In this document: one piece after another, positions 44,608 through 52,859 of the stretch
Layout of the letters: every line of letters begins with the position of its first letter
How positions within the stretch are numbered: the stretch's first letter is position 1
From: Carnimonas nigrificans ATCC BAA-78
GTDB taxonomy: Bacteria; Pseudomonadota; Gammaproteobacteria; Pseudomonadales; Halomonadaceae
DNA length: 64,000 nt
NCBI RefSeq assembly: GCF_000526695.1
Contig: NZ_JAGO01000001.1
Coordinates: 1 to 64,000, forward strand
Direction: 5' to 3'
Program-made: the position numbers and the translations under genes
Notes under the pieces: generated by a model
Database searches by the model: none
What the model was told of the DNA's origin: nothing
What the model saw: only the letters and a program-made list of their open reading frames with translations

Positions 44608-45681
44608 ATGCTCATTTCGGTTCAGGCGCTTCGCGCAGCGGCAGCCTGGCTGGTGGTCTTCCACCATTTCATGCAGGTGTTCTTTGACTTCCATGCGCAC
44701 ACGGTTACCGGCCACCTTCTCTCCACCCGTGGTCAGGTAGGCGTTGATGTTTTCTTCATCGTCAGTGGCTTTGTGATCTACCTGTCGAGCGCCAACAAGC
44801 GCCCGAATTCGTCGCGCTTCATACTTGAGCGAGTGGTGCGCATTGCCCCTGCCTACTGGCTGTTCACGCTGCTGACGGCGGCCATTATTTACTACAACGC
44901 CAGCGTAATGCCCCCTTACGGGCTTGATGCCAGCTCATTGCTGAAATCGCTGCTGTTCATTCCTACGCAAAATCCTGCGCATTTCGGCTATTACCCGATC
45001 CTGCCCGTCGGCTGGACACTCAATTTCGAGATGATGTTTTACCTGCTGTTTGCGCTGTCGCTGCTGGTCGGCAAGAAATACCGCGGCTTTGTCACCGCAG
45101 GGCTGGTCATTGCGATTAGCTGCTGGGCGGCCCAGACCTCCTGGATTTCCACGTTCTATGCTCAGCCGGTTATCTATGAATTCCTGCTTGGCATCGCGCT
45201 GGCGTTCGCTTTCCAGCGCAACTGGCTGCCAGCACTCCACGGCAAGTGGCTACTGCTGCCCTTCGCTATCGCAGCGGCTTCCATCGCGACCATTCTCTGC
45301 TTCGATGACCAGAATCCATACCGGCTATTCACCTGGGGAATTCCTGCCGTGCTGCTGGTCGCTTCTTTCATTACGATGGAACCGTTATTCAAGCATCAAC
45401 GCTGGCTGAAACACCTCGGTGACTGGTCCTATTCGGTCTATCTGGTGCATATCATTATTCTCTGGGGCGCAGCTGATCTGCTTCACGAGAAGCTTGGCTT
45501 CACGCCGCATCAAACCCTGCTGGTTTGCCTGCCCATTATCATGCTGCTGTCGTGGGGAAGTTTCACCCTTATCGAGATTCGCTTCTCGCGTCTGTTGAAG
45601 CAGCTACTGGGCCTCTCTTCCTCCAGGAAGTCGGCCAGCTCATCGTCGAACAAGGTACTCAACGCAGAAAAAACGGCCTGA
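44608..45681 (+). CDS. Acyltransferase family 3 membrane protein (OafA/YrhL type)
   Basis: A 357-residue protein with about ten membrane helices. Family marks are the catalytic histidine in VVFHHFMQ, GVDVFFIVSGFVIYLSS, an arginine-rich RIAPAYWLF and GWTLNFEMMFYLLF. Members transfer acetyl or other acyl groups to sugars of O-antigen or exopolysaccharide. No polysaccharide genes are nearby. AAGGG precedes ATG 44608, and the leader carries short direct repeats. Confidence 0.88.
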   Translation: MLISVQALRAAAAWLVVFHHFMQVFFDFHAHTVTGHLLSTRGQVGVDVFFIVSGFVIYLSSANKRPNSSRFILERVVRIAPAYWLFTLLTAAIIYYNASVMPPYGLDASSLLKSLLFIPTQNPAHFGYYPILPVGWTLNFEMMFYLLFALSLLVGKKYRGFVTAGLVIAISCWAAQTSWISTFYAQPVIYEFLLGIALAFAFQRNWLPALHGKWLLLPFAIAAASIATILCFDDQNPYRLFTWGIPAVLLVASFITMEPLFKHQRWLKHLGDWSYSVYLVHIIILWGAADLLHEKLGFTPHQTLLVCLPIIMLLSWGSFTLIEIRFSRLLKQLLGLSSSRKSASSSSNKVLNAEKTA

Positions 45682-45699
45682 TACCTGCCACCTTCCAAT

Positions 45700-45742
45700 A
45701 CAACAACGCCCGCAGGAATATTCTCCCTGCGGGCGTTGTTGT
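45700..45742. terminator. Strong bidirectional hairpin between convergent genes
   Basis: A perfect 17-bp stem (45700-45716 with 45726-45742; core CCCGCAGG/CCTGCGGG) around a 9-base loop. It is located between the acyltransferase gene (plus) and the I78 lipoprotein gene (minus). Neither flank has a long T tract, but the stem is very strong. Confidence 0.7.
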
Positions 45743-45760
45743 AACTGGCAGTGGTAACTA

Positions 45761-46210
45761 TTAGCCGCAGCTTAGCTGGGTAATTCTGCCGCTGCCGTCA
45801 ACATGGATATCAACCCGTTCGGCACGGTAGTCCATGGTGGCAATCGTTTGGGGAGTGAGGACGCGCTGGATGCTGGCACCGCTGCGCTGAAGGATTTCCG
45901 AGAAGATCTGCTGATTGCCCGGCTTGCCAGCGTAGCCTTCCAGCTCACTCACGTTGCATTGGTCGCTCTGCACATTATCACTTGGCAGCGCCTCGCTTCC
46001 CCCTTGGCGACCCGTCGCTTGACTGGCGCTGCTGGTGGGGGCTGTCGTGCTGTTGCCCTGCGCTGCGGCATTGCCCTGAGTGCTAGTGGAGTAAGCGCCC
46101 ACGCCTTCCGGCGCTCCGACAATCTCTTCCGTCTGAGTGCTGGAACAGCCGCCCAGAATGACACCCGCAGCCATCAGCGTTAATACAGGTACAAGATGAG
46201 TTCCCTTCAC
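45761..46210 (-). CDS. Lipoprotein with peptidase inhibitor I78 domain
   Basis: A 149-residue predicted outer-membrane or periplasmic lipoprotein. The signal ends in the lipobox LGGC. A low-complexity linker rich in S, T, A, Q and G follows. The C-terminal domain has cysteine C-N-V-SELEGYAGK, a long middle and MDYRAERVDIHVDGSGRITQLSCG, the pattern of inhibitor family I78. GTG 46210 has GGGAG 7 bp upstream. It starts 22 bp after the trpA stop on the same strand, so it probably rides on the trp transcript. No obvious link to tryptophan synthesis. Confidence 0.75.
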   Translation of the reverse strand: MKGTHLVPVLTLMAAGVILGGCSSTQTEEIVGAPEGVGAYSTSTQGNAAAQGNSTTAPTSSASQATGRQGGSEALPSDNVQSDQCNVSELEGYAGKPGNQQIFSEILQRSGASIQRVLTPQTIATMDYRAERVDIHVDGSGRITQLSCG

Positions 46211-46232
46211 GACATCACTCCCGAGTTCACAG

Positions 46233-47057
46233 TTATTGAGCTGCCACATCACGCGCCGAACGCACGCCCTCGGCCAGTTCGCTGGTAAGTTTTGCTACCT
46301 GCTGTGCGGCTTCGTCGGCAGTGGCTGCCTTTTCAACACACTCCACCAGCGCCGAACCTACGACAACCGCATCGCTGAACCGGGCAATCGCACGCGCCTG
46401 CTCGGCAGTACGAATGCCAAAGCCTACGGCCACCGGCAGATCAGTATGCGTTTTGATTCGCGCTACCGCTGCCTCTACGTCAGCCGGGGTGGGCGCTCGC
46501 GCACCAGTGACACCTGCCACAGATACGTAATACAGGAAACCTGATGTATTTTCGAGCACCTTCGGCAGGCGCTTGGCATCCGTGGTGGGCGTTGCCAATC
46601 GAATAAAGTCGATATCAGCCTGACGCGCAGGCAGACATAGTTCGTTATCGTGCTCCGGCGGTAGATCCACCACAATCAAGCCGTCAACGCCCGCTTGCCT
46701 GGCATCGGCGAGAAACGCATCAACGCCATAGCGATAGATCGGATTATAGTAGCCCATCAGCACAATGGGCGTGGTGTTATTCTCTGCGCGAAAGCGACGC
46801 ACTACATCAAGCGTTTTACGCTGGGTCTGGCCGCCTTCAAGGGCACGTAACGTAGCTTTCTGAATAGCCGGGCCATCAGCCATCGGGTCGGTAAACGGCA
46901 TGCCCAGTTCGATAACATCGGCACCGTTGTCAGCCAGCGCCTTCAGCACCTGGAGAGTACCTTCAGGGTCAGGGTCGCCCGCCATGACAAAAGTCACCAG
47001 CGCCGCCCGGTTCTGTTGTTGAAGCGCCTCGAAGCGCTGCGTGATACGAGTTGCCAT
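46233..47057 (-). CDS. trpA: Tryptophan synthase alpha subunit
   Basis: A 274-residue TIM barrel that splits indole-3-glycerol phosphate to indole and glyceraldehyde 3-phosphate. Catalytic E50 and D61 sit in [15 protein letters not shown], and phosphate binding is in VAVGFGI and VVVGSALV. It overlaps the trpB stop by one base (TGATG). It works in complex with TrpB. Confidence 0.96.
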   Translation of the reverse strand: MATRITQRFEALQQQNRAALVTFVMAGDPDPEGTLQVLKALADNGADVIELGMPFTDPMADGPAIQKATLRALEGGQTQRKTLDVVRRFRAENNTTPIVLMGYYNPIYRYGVDAFLADARQAGVDGLIVVDLPPEHDNELCLPARQADIDFIRLATPTTDAKRLPKVLENTSGFLYYVSVAGVTGARAPTPADVEAAVARIKTHTDLPVAVGFGIRTAEQARAIARFSDAVVVGSALVECVEKAATADEAAQQVAKLTSELAEGVRSARDVAAQ

Positions 47058-48334
47058 CAGCGGTTCTCCTCTGTGCCATGTTGATCTTCGTTACCTTCCT
47101 TGCCCGGCACGCCCACATATTCCCCATTACGCTTCAGATACTCGGCAACGCTCGACATATCCTTGTCGCCGCGACCGCTCAGGCTGATCACCATCAGGTG
47201 ATCGCTGGGCAGCTGCGGGGCAATCTTGAGCGCGTGCGCAATGGCGTGTGCCGATTCAAGCGCGGGAATAATGCCTTCCAGATGACAGCAGCGTTTGAAG
47301 GCTTCGATCGCTTCGTCATCGGTGATCGAGACGTATTCCACCCGCCCTGTCGTAGAGAGATAAGCGTGCTCAGGGCCGATGCCGGGGTAATCAAGCCCCG
47401 CCGATACCGAGTGCGCATCCTTGATCTGCCCATCATCGCTTTGCAGCAGATAGGTGCGGTTGCCGTGCAGCACTCCCGGCTCCCCACCGTTAAGGCTAGC
47501 CGCATGTTCGCCGGTAGCGATGCCGTGACCGCCCGCTTCAACGCCGATCATCGCCACACTGCTATCGTTGAGCATCGGGCCAAACAGCCCCATGGCGTTG
47601 GAGCCGCCACCGATACATGCCACCAGAGAATCGGGCAGACGGCCCTCTTTCTTCAGCATCTGCTCACGGGTTTCGCGGCCAATTACCGCCTGAAAATCGC
47701 GCACCATCGCGGGATAAGGATGAGGCCCTGCCACGGTGCCGATGATGTAGAAGGTGTCATCGACGTTGGTCACCCAGTCGCGCAGCGCCTCGTTCATGGC
47801 GTCCTTGAGCGTGCCGGTACCGGAAGTGACGGGCACTACCTCGGCGCCCAACAGCCGCATGCGGAACACATTCGGCTCCTGACGTTCGATGTCGGTGGCG
47901 CCCATGTAGATCACGCACTTCATGCCGAAACGCGCCGCAACGGTCGCCGTCGCAACACCGTGCATACCGGCACCGGTCTCAGCGATGATGCGTTTTTTCC
48001 CCATCTTGCGCGCCAGCAGAATCTGCCCGATGCAGTTATTTATCTTGTGCGCGCCGGTGTGGTTCAAATCTTCACGCTTCAGATAAATTTTGGCACCGCC
48101 CAGCTCCTCGGTGAGGCGCTCGGCGTAATAGAGCGGATTAGGGCGCCCGATGTAATCGCTCTGGTAGTAGGCAAGTTCATCGCGAAATGCCTTGTCGTGG
48201 CGTGATTCCTGATACGCCTCCTCCAGTTCGAGAATCAGAGGCATCAGCGTTTCAGCAACAAAACGACCGCCAAAATCGCCATAGAACCCGTAAGGGTCCG
48301 GCCCGTCGGCGTAGAGAGGTGCAGAAGAGGTCAT
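47057..48334 (-). CDS. trpB: Tryptophan synthase beta subunit
   Basis: A 425-residue PLP enzyme that joins indole to serine. The PLP lysine is K97 in [11 protein letters not shown], the phosphate-binding GGGSNAMG is present, and the family opening [20 protein letters not shown] is clear. I chose ATG 48334 because AGGA lies 8 bp upstream; an in-frame ATG at 48343 is too close to it. It is the first gene of a trpB-trpA unit divergent from a LysR regulator. Confidence 0.96.
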   Translation of the reverse strand: MTSSAPLYADGPDPYGFYGDFGGRFVAETLMPLILELEEAYQESRHDKAFRDELAYYQSDYIGRPNPLYYAERLTEELGGAKIYLKREDLNHTGAHKINNCIGQILLARKMGKKRIIAETGAGMHGVATATVAARFGMKCVIYMGATDIERQEPNVFRMRLLGAEVVPVTSGTGTLKDAMNEALRDWVTNVDDTFYIIGTVAGPHPYPAMVRDFQAVIGRETREQMLKKEGRLPDSLVACIGGGSNAMGLFGPMLNDSSVAMIGVEAGGHGIATGEHAASLNGGEPGVLHGNRTYLLQSDDGQIKDAHSVSAGLDYPGIGPEHAYLSTTGRVEYVSITDDEAIEAFKRCCHLEGIIPALESAHAIAHALKIAPQLPSDHLMVISLSGRGDKDMSSVAEYLKRNGEYVGVPGKEGNEDQHGTEENR

Positions 48335-48661
48335 GGCTACCATCCTGTTATGCAATGAATATCCTGAGATTGAGCACACTCTAGCTCACCAGCAGCAGGA
48401 GAAAAACCGATAAAAAGGCAGCCATATGTGAGAAAAACTCACATACAGAGCATCACCTTTCACGGTATCATCAGTGATCGTTGACCGAGAATGCTCGCCC
48501 GATGAGCGCAGCGCTTTCATCCAGCGACACTACGCGAGCGCTAACCTTCAACGAACCGGCGTTCAAACAGGCCATGGGTATACCCTATAACACGGGAGCC
48601 TCGCTACAGATGCTGTTCGATTCAAGCCAATACCGTGCCCGATCTATTGGAAGGAGCTTCG
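48335..48661. promoter_or_regulatory. Divergent control region trpBA / trpI
   Basis: This 327-bp region should hold the TrpI-activated trpBA promoter and the trpI promoter. I could not identify a single operator with confidence. The frame at 48481-48672 has no ribosome binding site and is not called. Confidence 0.5.
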
Positions 48662-49579
48662 ATGACGCGTGATCCGCTGCCTTCACTGACCGCACTGCGC
48701 GCTTTTGAAGCGACCGCACGCCTGGGGTCCGCCAGCGCAGCCGCTGATTCTCTTCATCTGACTCATGGCGCCATCAGCCGCCAGATCAAGGCACTGGAGA
48801 GCGAACTGGGCACCCCGCTGTTCACGCGGCATGGGCGGCGTTTGGTGCTCTCCGCTGAAGGTCAGGCGTTTGCCGATCGCTGCACGCAAGCCTTCGATAT
48901 CATTAGCGCTGCACGCCGCACGCTTGAGCGCACACGGGAAGGAGCGCCGTTGGTACTTACCTGTACAGGCAGCCTGCTGGCACGCTGGCTGATTCCTCGG
49001 CTGCCGCGCTTGAATAGCGAGCTTCCGGAGCTGCGCTTGCACTGGGTTTCTGATGAACGCGAAAGTGCTGCGGCAGAGCAGGATATTGACGCACATCTGG
49101 TATTCACTGAGCCAAACCCGGCAAATACTCACCAGCGTATCTTAGCCACCGAGCGCATTGGCCCCGTTATTGCGCCTCAGCTTGCCGCACAACTCGGCCT
49201 TGCGGCGGGCAGCGCCTCACATTCAGTGCTCAACCAGCCACTGCTGCATACGCTCTCGCGTCCGCAAGCCTGGCCCCAGTGGGCACGCTTGTACGGTATC
49301 GACGAGAAAGAACTACAGCTCGGACAAGGGTTTGAACACCTTTATTATCTGCTGGAAGCCGCCGAAGCGGGGCTTGGCATCGCCATCGCGCCACAGTTGC
49401 TGGTGGAAGACGCCATCGAAAGTGGACGCTTGATCGCTCCGTGGGGATTTGCAGCCACTGATGCCAGACTGACACTGATCAGCCGCGAAGATCTAGGAGC
49501 CACCGCCCAGCGACAGCTCAACGAACTGGGCAACTGGCTGGAAGCGATGCTCGCCTTACCCCTGCCTTCAAGACGCTGA
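48662..49579 (+). CDS. trpI: LysR-family activator of trpBA
   Basis: A 305-residue LysR protein. Its beginning, PSLTALRAFEATARLGSASAAADSLHLTHGAISRQIKALE, is the GcvA/TrpI-type helix-turn-helix. TrpI activates trpBA in response to indoleglycerol phosphate in pseudomonads. The divergent position next to trpBA supports this name, although GcvA-like paralogues are similar. ATG 48662 has AAGGAG 6 bp upstream. Confidence 0.88.
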   Translation: MTRDPLPSLTALRAFEATARLGSASAAADSLHLTHGAISRQIKALESELGTPLFTRHGRRLVLSAEGQAFADRCTQAFDIISAARRTLERTREGAPLVLTCTGSLLARWLIPRLPRLNSELPELRLHWVSDERESAAAEQDIDAHLVFTEPNPANTHQRILATERIGPVIAPQLAAQLGLAAGSASHSVLNQPLLHTLSRPQAWPQWARLYGIDEKELQLGQGFEHLYYLLEAAEAGLGIAIAPQLLVEDAIESGRLIAPWGFAATDARLTLISREDLGATAQRQLNELGNWLEAMLALPLPSRR

Positions 49580-49597
49580 AAGTGTGCGTAGTCACAA

Positions 49598-49635
49598 TAA
49601 AAAATCCGCCGTTCAGGAGTACCGAAGCGGCGGAT
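49598..49635 (-). terminator. Rho-independent terminator of the small lipoprotein gene
   Basis: ATCCGCCG (49604-49611) pairs with CGGCGGAT (49628-49635), followed on the minus strand by a T6-7 tract (A run at 49598-49604). It also sits 20 bp past the trpI stop and may serve both genes. Confidence 0.8.
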
Positions 49636-49657
49636 CTGTGTCGCTGACCAATCTGGC

Positions 49658-49888
49658 TCAGCCGTGCTTTTTATGGCACGCGGTATATAACTTCATCTGA
49701 TCCATTTGACGCTGGATACATTGGGTATCGGTTCCTGCACAGCGCACGCGTGTCCAGGTTGTCGGACAATTATCGTGTGCAGCAGCAACGACATTGGTTC
49801 TCACCGTTGCAGGGCGCTCAGGAGAGCCTCCACCACTGGAACAGCCCGCCACTACCAGCGCTGCCGCGCATGCCAACCAAACTTTCAT
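49658..49888 (-). CDS. Small cysteine-containing lipoprotein
   Basis: A 76-residue protein with a signal ending in the lipobox VAGC (MKVWLACAAALVVAGCSSGG). The mature part has four cysteines (NCPTTWTRVRC, DTQCIQRQMDQMKLYTAC), probably forming disulfides in the periplasm. GGGGAG lies just upstream of ATG 49888. No characterised family recognised. Confidence 0.75.
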   Translation of the reverse strand: MKVWLACAAALVVAGCSSGGGSPERPATVRTNVVAAAHDNCPTTWTRVRCAGTDTQCIQRQMDQMKLYTACHKKHG

Positions 49889-50230
49889 TCACTCTCCCCA
49901 CTTTTTACGCCATATGCAGTTCAACCGGCCGCATCAGATCCTTTGCTGTGCAGGCTATTGTCCCTCACCAGTCAATCGCGATGGCCTCGCCAATGACAAT
50001 CTCAGCGCCGACCGGCGTATCTGCATGCTGTGAATTGATCAACCTGGAATAAAGGAGATGCGATTCCGTTTCACGGAAAGCCTTCCCACCCAACCTGCCA
50101 CCCTTCAGCAGACTCGGTGCCCTGATGAAAGTTCAATGAAGTCAAAGATGGCAATGGGTGCGGCGCCATCCTGCCTGATTGCAACTCGTCTTTAGTCTCG
50201 GTGAGTAGTCTTGATGAGCTTGCGGGAGAG
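49889..50230. other. Intergenic gap with a likely gene remnant
   Basis: About 340 bp between the small lipoprotein gene and fdhD. It holds the leader of the lipoprotein gene and a short minus-strand coding-like tail described separately. No intact gene. Confidence 0.5.
49966..50133 (-). pseudogene. Candidate C-terminal remnant of an unknown gene
   Basis: On the minus strand a 55-codon frame reads TFIRAPSLLKGGRLGGKAFR and continues through RLINSQHADTPVGAEIVIGE to AIAIDW and a stop. Its composition and ordered hydrophobic pattern look like the end of a real protein, and IVIGE recalls flavin-reductase-like proteins. There is no ATG or GTG start (a TTG exists), and two in-frame stops lie just upstream. 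I infer a decayed gene end; the identity is not established. Confidence 0.35.
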
Positions 50231-50995
50231 TTACGGGTGAGCGCTTCCACCGCCAAAAAGTTCGATAGGCGCGTTGCGACGGCAGTAGTAAAGCTGTAGC
50301 TGGCATAACCGCGCGATCTCTACCGAGAGCGCCGAAGGCATCGAAACACACGCCAGCGCCGTAACGCCGGCACGCACAGCCTTCTGCACCAGCTCAATGC
50401 TACAGCGGCTGGAAACCACCAGGAGCGATGGCATCGTGCCGCTGGCAAGGCCGCTACCGATCACCTTATCAATCGCATTGTGACGCCCGATATCATGCGC
50501 GCAACCTAGAAGCTGCCCCTGACCATCAACGCCGAGCGCCGTATGCAGCCCTACCTGACGCTGCTGTTGAAGGTGCTCCAGAGCGCTCCGCAGATGCTCC
50601 TCGGCGACCAAAGGCCGATCAGGCAACTGCTGCAATCCATACATCAGCAGCGCTTCGGAAGCCGTTCCACAGCGACCGCAGCTACTCATTGAAGCGCCTA
50701 CCCTGCGCTGCTCCTGAGCCAGACGCGCCAGACGTGCATCTACCTGCGCGCGCAGCAATAATCCATGGCGCAAGCGTTCAGTAGTGAAGCCGTGAATATC
50801 ACTGCCTTGCTCGATCAGCCCTTCAGCGAAGCAAAACCCGAGCGCCCACGGCTCCAGCTGATCGGGAGTTGCCAGCACCGTGGCGTAATCGACCTCGTTC
50901 AACGCGAGCGTGATCGGCAGCTCTCGCGGCCCGGCCAGCGCCTCAATAGGCACATCACGTCGATCAATCACACCGGAAGCGGGCGCTTCAGCCAT
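50231..50995 (-). CDS. fdhD: Formate dehydrogenase accessory sulfurtransferase FdhD
   Basis: A 254-residue protein of the FdhD/NarQ family that carries sulfur from a cysteine desulfurase to the molybdenum cofactor of formate dehydrogenase. The sulfur-carrying cysteines are in SSCGRCGTA, and the family segments LGFCFAEGLI and AHDIGRHNAIDKVIG are clear. ATG 50995 overlaps the end of the HAD gene by 8 bp. No formate dehydrogenase genes are in the window. Confidence 0.93.
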   Translation of the reverse strand: MAEAPASGVIDRRDVPIEALAGPRELPITLALNEVDYATVLATPDQLEPWALGFCFAEGLIEQGSDIHGFTTERLRHGLLLRAQVDARLARLAQEQRRVGASMSSCGRCGTASEALLMYGLQQLPDRPLVAEEHLRSALEHLQQQRQVGLHTALGVDGQGQLLGCAHDIGRHNAIDKVIGSGLASGTMPSLLVVSSRCSIELVQKAVRAGVTALACVSMPSALSVEIARLCQLQLYYCRRNAPIELFGGGSAHP

Positions 50996-51665
50996 CGTGA
51001 TTCGACTCAAGACGATGACCCTTGATCCACTCAATGGCGTCGAGCAGTCCATCGGCTTCATGGATGGCTGCACCAAAATCCTGACCGCGCGACTGTTCGT
51101 GCGGCACGGCGATCACTTCAAGCTGCGCAGCATCCGCGGAGAGCACGCCGAACGAGGTATCTTCCACGGCGATCGCTTCGGCGGCATTCAGCTTCATCAA
51201 TGAAAGCGCCTTCAGATAACATTCGGGATCGGGCTTTGTATGCGTTACATCATTGCGGGTAACGCTGTGTTCGAAGAAGCGATAAAGCCCATAGGCGTTA
51301 CATACGGCATCCAGCTCTCCACGACCAGACCCCGTCACGATAGCCATACGCAGCCCCGCTGCCGTTGCCCACTCCAGCACCTCGATTACATGAGGCATAA
51401 GCTGCGGCGGCTCCTTGCCAAATACCTCGATGGTGGTATCGACCTTTTGCTGCACCAGCTCTTCAACCCCTACGGGAAGCTGAAACTGCTCAATCAGCCT
51501 CTCCACGGTGGCATATACCGGCAGTCCCGTGTAATGCGCAGCAAACTCCTCCGCGCTCAAGGCGCAGTTATAGTGCCCCAGCAGGGTATTCCACACGCGC
51601 CAATGCGCTTCCTCGGTATTGGCAAGGGTGCCGTCAAAATCAAACAAGATTGCGTTGAGCGCCAT
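50988..51665 (-). CDS. HAD-superfamily phosphatase (beta-phosphoglucomutase-like)
   Basis: A 225-residue HAD hydrolase with catalytic DFDGTLANTEEAHW at the N-terminus (nucleophile in LFDFDGT), a helical cap and later VTGSGRGELD, KPDPECYLKA and VEDTSFGV. Substrate may be a sugar phosphate or 2-phosphoglycolate-like compound. ATG 51665 has AGGAG 5 bp upstream. Overlaps fdhD by 8 bp, suggesting co-transcription. Confidence 0.86.
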   Translation of the reverse strand: MALNAILFDFDGTLANTEEAHWRVWNTLLGHYNCALSAEEFAAHYTGLPVYATVERLIEQFQLPVGVEELVQQKVDTTIEVFGKEPPQLMPHVIEVLEWATAAGLRMAIVTGSGRGELDAVCNAYGLYRFFEHSVTRNDVTHTKPDPECYLKALSLMKLNAAEAIAVEDTSFGVLSADAAQLEVIAVPHEQSRGQDFGAAIHEADGLLDAIEWIKGHRLESNHDG

Positions 51666-51791
51666 TCGAACTCCTGAAACCGCCATTGGTTGCGGCTATT
51701 TGCTGCTTTAAAAGGGATATATTTCACTATTCAACCACATCTGCACCGCCTTCCTGGTGCAAAATTGACGGGGATGCGAAAAACTACTTTT

Positions 51792-51806
51792 GATAACCGT
51801 TCTCAA
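51792..51806 (+). promoter_or_regulatory. Fur box upstream of the siderophore-interacting protein gene
   Basis: TGATAAC-C-GTTCTCA is a 7-1-7 inverted repeat with one mismatch, the classical Fur box geometry. It lies 58 bp before the SIP start codon. Confidence 0.65.
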
Positions 51807-51864
51807 CAATAGTACCCTTGAGCGCCGATAACCCTTACTCGAAAGACTCTTCCGGAGCCCGCCC

Positions 51865-52713
51865 ATGGATCAGGCCACGACTGTCAGCAAGGCTGCACCT
51901 CCCCCGCCTAAGCGCAAGCGGGCTGCCCGACTGATGACAGTCGTTGACAAGCAGCGCGTTACTCCACAAATGATGCGCGTTGTTCTGACCGCCCCTTCTC
52001 TTGAAGGCTACAATGAGCACAGCTATGCAGCACACATCAAGCTGATGCTGCCGCATCCGGGTGAGTCAGAGCCTACGTTGCCTATCCTGACCGACAAGGG
52101 GCCGGTATGGCCGGAAGGCAAGAAAAAGCCAATTGTACGCACGTATACGGTACGCCACCTGCGCAATGGCGAGCTGGCGGTTGATTTCGTGCTCCACGCC
52201 GATCACGGCCCCGCCTGTTACTGGGCGCTGAACTGCGCTCCCGGCGATCAGGTCGGTGTTGTCGGCCCCGCTGGCCCTCTGCCGATGATAAAAGAAGCGG
52301 ATTATATGGTGCTGGCGGGTGATACCAGCGCGCTACCAGGTATTGCCGCAATTCTTGAACATCTCGCTGAGGATGCCCAGGGCCACGCGTTTATCGAAAT
52401 CCCCGATGAGAGCGAAAAGCAGGCGCTGCGCCATCCTCAAGGCGTCGGTATTACCTGGCTGGTGCGCGGCGCGGCGGCTCCCAGCCAATCGCATCTCCTG
52501 TACAACGCCTTGAGTGCGCTGGAAATCCCCGCAGAAGCCTCCCTGCAAGCATGGGTGGCGGGCGAAAACAGCGTGGTCATTGAGCTGCGTAAATTGCTGC
52601 GTGAACGCTACGGGTTAGCCAAGCCGATGCTCTATGCCGTTCCCTATTGGAAGGAAAGCCTCAATGAAGAGGCTTATCACAGCGAGCGCCACCGTGTCAT
52701 GGATGAGCTATAG
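51865..52713 (+). CDS. Siderophore-interacting protein (ViuB family ferric-siderophore reductase)
   Basis: A 282-residue flavoprotein. The FAD-binding barrel has KPIVRTYTVRHLR, followed by GPACYWALNCAPGDQVGVVGP, and the nucleotide domain has LAGDTSALPGIAAIL and a WVAGE near the end. It reduces ferric siderophores in the cytoplasm to release iron. GGAG precedes ATG 51865, and a Fur box lies upstream. It shares a terminator with the TonB receptor gene on the other strand. Confidence 0.9.
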   Translation: MDQATTVSKAAPPPPKRKRAARLMTVVDKQRVTPQMMRVVLTAPSLEGYNEHSYAAHIKLMLPHPGESEPTLPILTDKGPVWPEGKKKPIVRTYTVRHLRNGELAVDFVLHADHGPACYWALNCAPGDQVGVVGPAGPLPMIKEADYMVLAGDTSALPGIAAILEHLAEDAQGHAFIEIPDESEKQALRHPQGVGITWLVRGAAAPSQSHLLYNALSALEIPAEASLQAWVAGENSVVIELRKLLRERYGLAKPMLYAVPYWKESLNEEAYHSERHRVMDEL

Positions 52714-52768
52714 CACGCCCACTATTTCCGGCCCGTTGCTATCACTCCACTCATCATAAGCCAATAAA

Positions 52769-52809
52769 ATATCGCCCCGCCGAGGTTATCGGCGGGGCGA
52801 TATTTTTAT
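52769..52809. terminator. Bidirectional Rho-independent terminator
   Basis: A perfect 15-bp stem (52769-52783 with 52789-52803) around a 5-base loop, followed by TTTTTAT on the plus strand and an equivalent T-rich run on the minus strand. It ends both the SIP gene and the TonB receptor gene. Confidence 0.93.
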
Positions 52810-52859
52810 ATGTGTACAGAGCAGCAGGCAAGGCGGCGACAGCCACCTTGCCCAACCGG

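Noticed and set aside
47051-48205. 384-residue open frame antisense to trpB
   Set aside because: It is the mirror of a conserved gene with clear PLP motifs; the antisense frame has no family features or start signal.
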